A DNA stretch of 5,598 bases from Verrucomicrobiota bacterium (GTDB lineage: Bacteria; Verrucomicrobiota; Verrucomicrobiia; Chthoniobacterales; JAFAMB01). Each line of letters starts with the position of its first letter. Position 1 is the first letter of the stretch. Position numbers and translations under genes: made by a program. The stretch is taken from NCBI GenBank assembly GCA_019242435.1, contig JAFAVN010000590.1, positions 1-5,598 on the forward strand, read 5' to 3'. A model generated the notes under the pieces. That model did no database searches. It was not told the origin of the DNA and saw only the letters and a list, made by a program, of their open reading frames with translations. This document shows, in pieces, positions 5,563-5,598 of the stretch.

Positions 5563-5598
5563 ATGGAAGGATGGAAGGATGGAAGAGTGGAAGGATGG
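5563..5598. repeat. 8-bp tandem repeat (ATGGAAGG), runs off the window
   Basis: Four consecutive 8-base units, ATGGAAGG (5563-5570), ATGGAAGG (5571-5578), ATGGAAGA (5579-5586) and GTGGAAGG (5587-5594), are followed by ATGG at the window edge, so the array probably continues. It lies 85 bp or more upstream of the desaturase start, and its strand bias (purines on the plus strand, pyrimidines on the coding strand) is complete apart from the T of each unit. The DNA between 5479 and 5562 shows no gene. Confidence 0.75.

Overview
The window holds six protein-coding genes from a bacterial chromosome: one on the plus strand at the left end and five on the minus strand. I see no RNA gene, CRISPR array, transposase, integrase or phage gene. 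The gene content (a DHA2 drug exporter, a crotonase, a tiny lipoprotein, a DUF1203 protein, a KANL3/Tex30-type hydrolase and a soluble-tail acyl desaturase) together with the moderately GC-rich composition suits a free-living Gram-negative-type bacterium. Several starts lack a Shine-Dalgarno sequence, and the intergenic regions carry purine-rich 8-9 bp tandem repeats. That combination reminds me of soil Verrucomicrobiota, but this is only an impression; Acidobacteriota or others are not excluded.

Layout. Positions 1-114 are a leader with two clear dyads in front of an EmrB/QacA-type 14-helix MFS exporter (115-1683, plus). This gene converges with an enoyl-CoA hydratase/isomerase gene (minus, start 2492, stop 1704); only 20 bp separate the stop codons and a possible stem-loop spans the junction. 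Reading leftwards on the minus strand from the right end come: a fatty acid (acyl-CoA type) desaturase (start 5478), an alpha/beta hydrolase (start 4156), a DUF1203 protein (start 3379), a 60-residue lipoprotein (start 2820), and the crotonase (start 2492). The gaps between these are about 230, 183, 79 and 145 bp, so they are probably several transcription units and not one tight operon; the DUF1203-lipoprotein pair is the closest.

Functions. The desaturase introduces a double bond into fatty acyl chains and the crotonase acts on enoyl-CoAs, so both touch lipid metabolism, but nothing here shows that they act in one pathway. The exporter and the hydrolase look like independent housekeeping or accessory functions.

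Unexplained structure is concentrated between genes: a 9-bp GAACTCCTT-type repeat group at 4332-4390 with an inverted copy at 4192-4209, an 8-bp ATGGAAGG tandem array running off the right edge, nested or competing dyads at 3404-3440 and 4212-4258, and dyads before the exporter. I do not find a recognisable new multi-gene system; the repeats are the most worthwhile thing to follow up.
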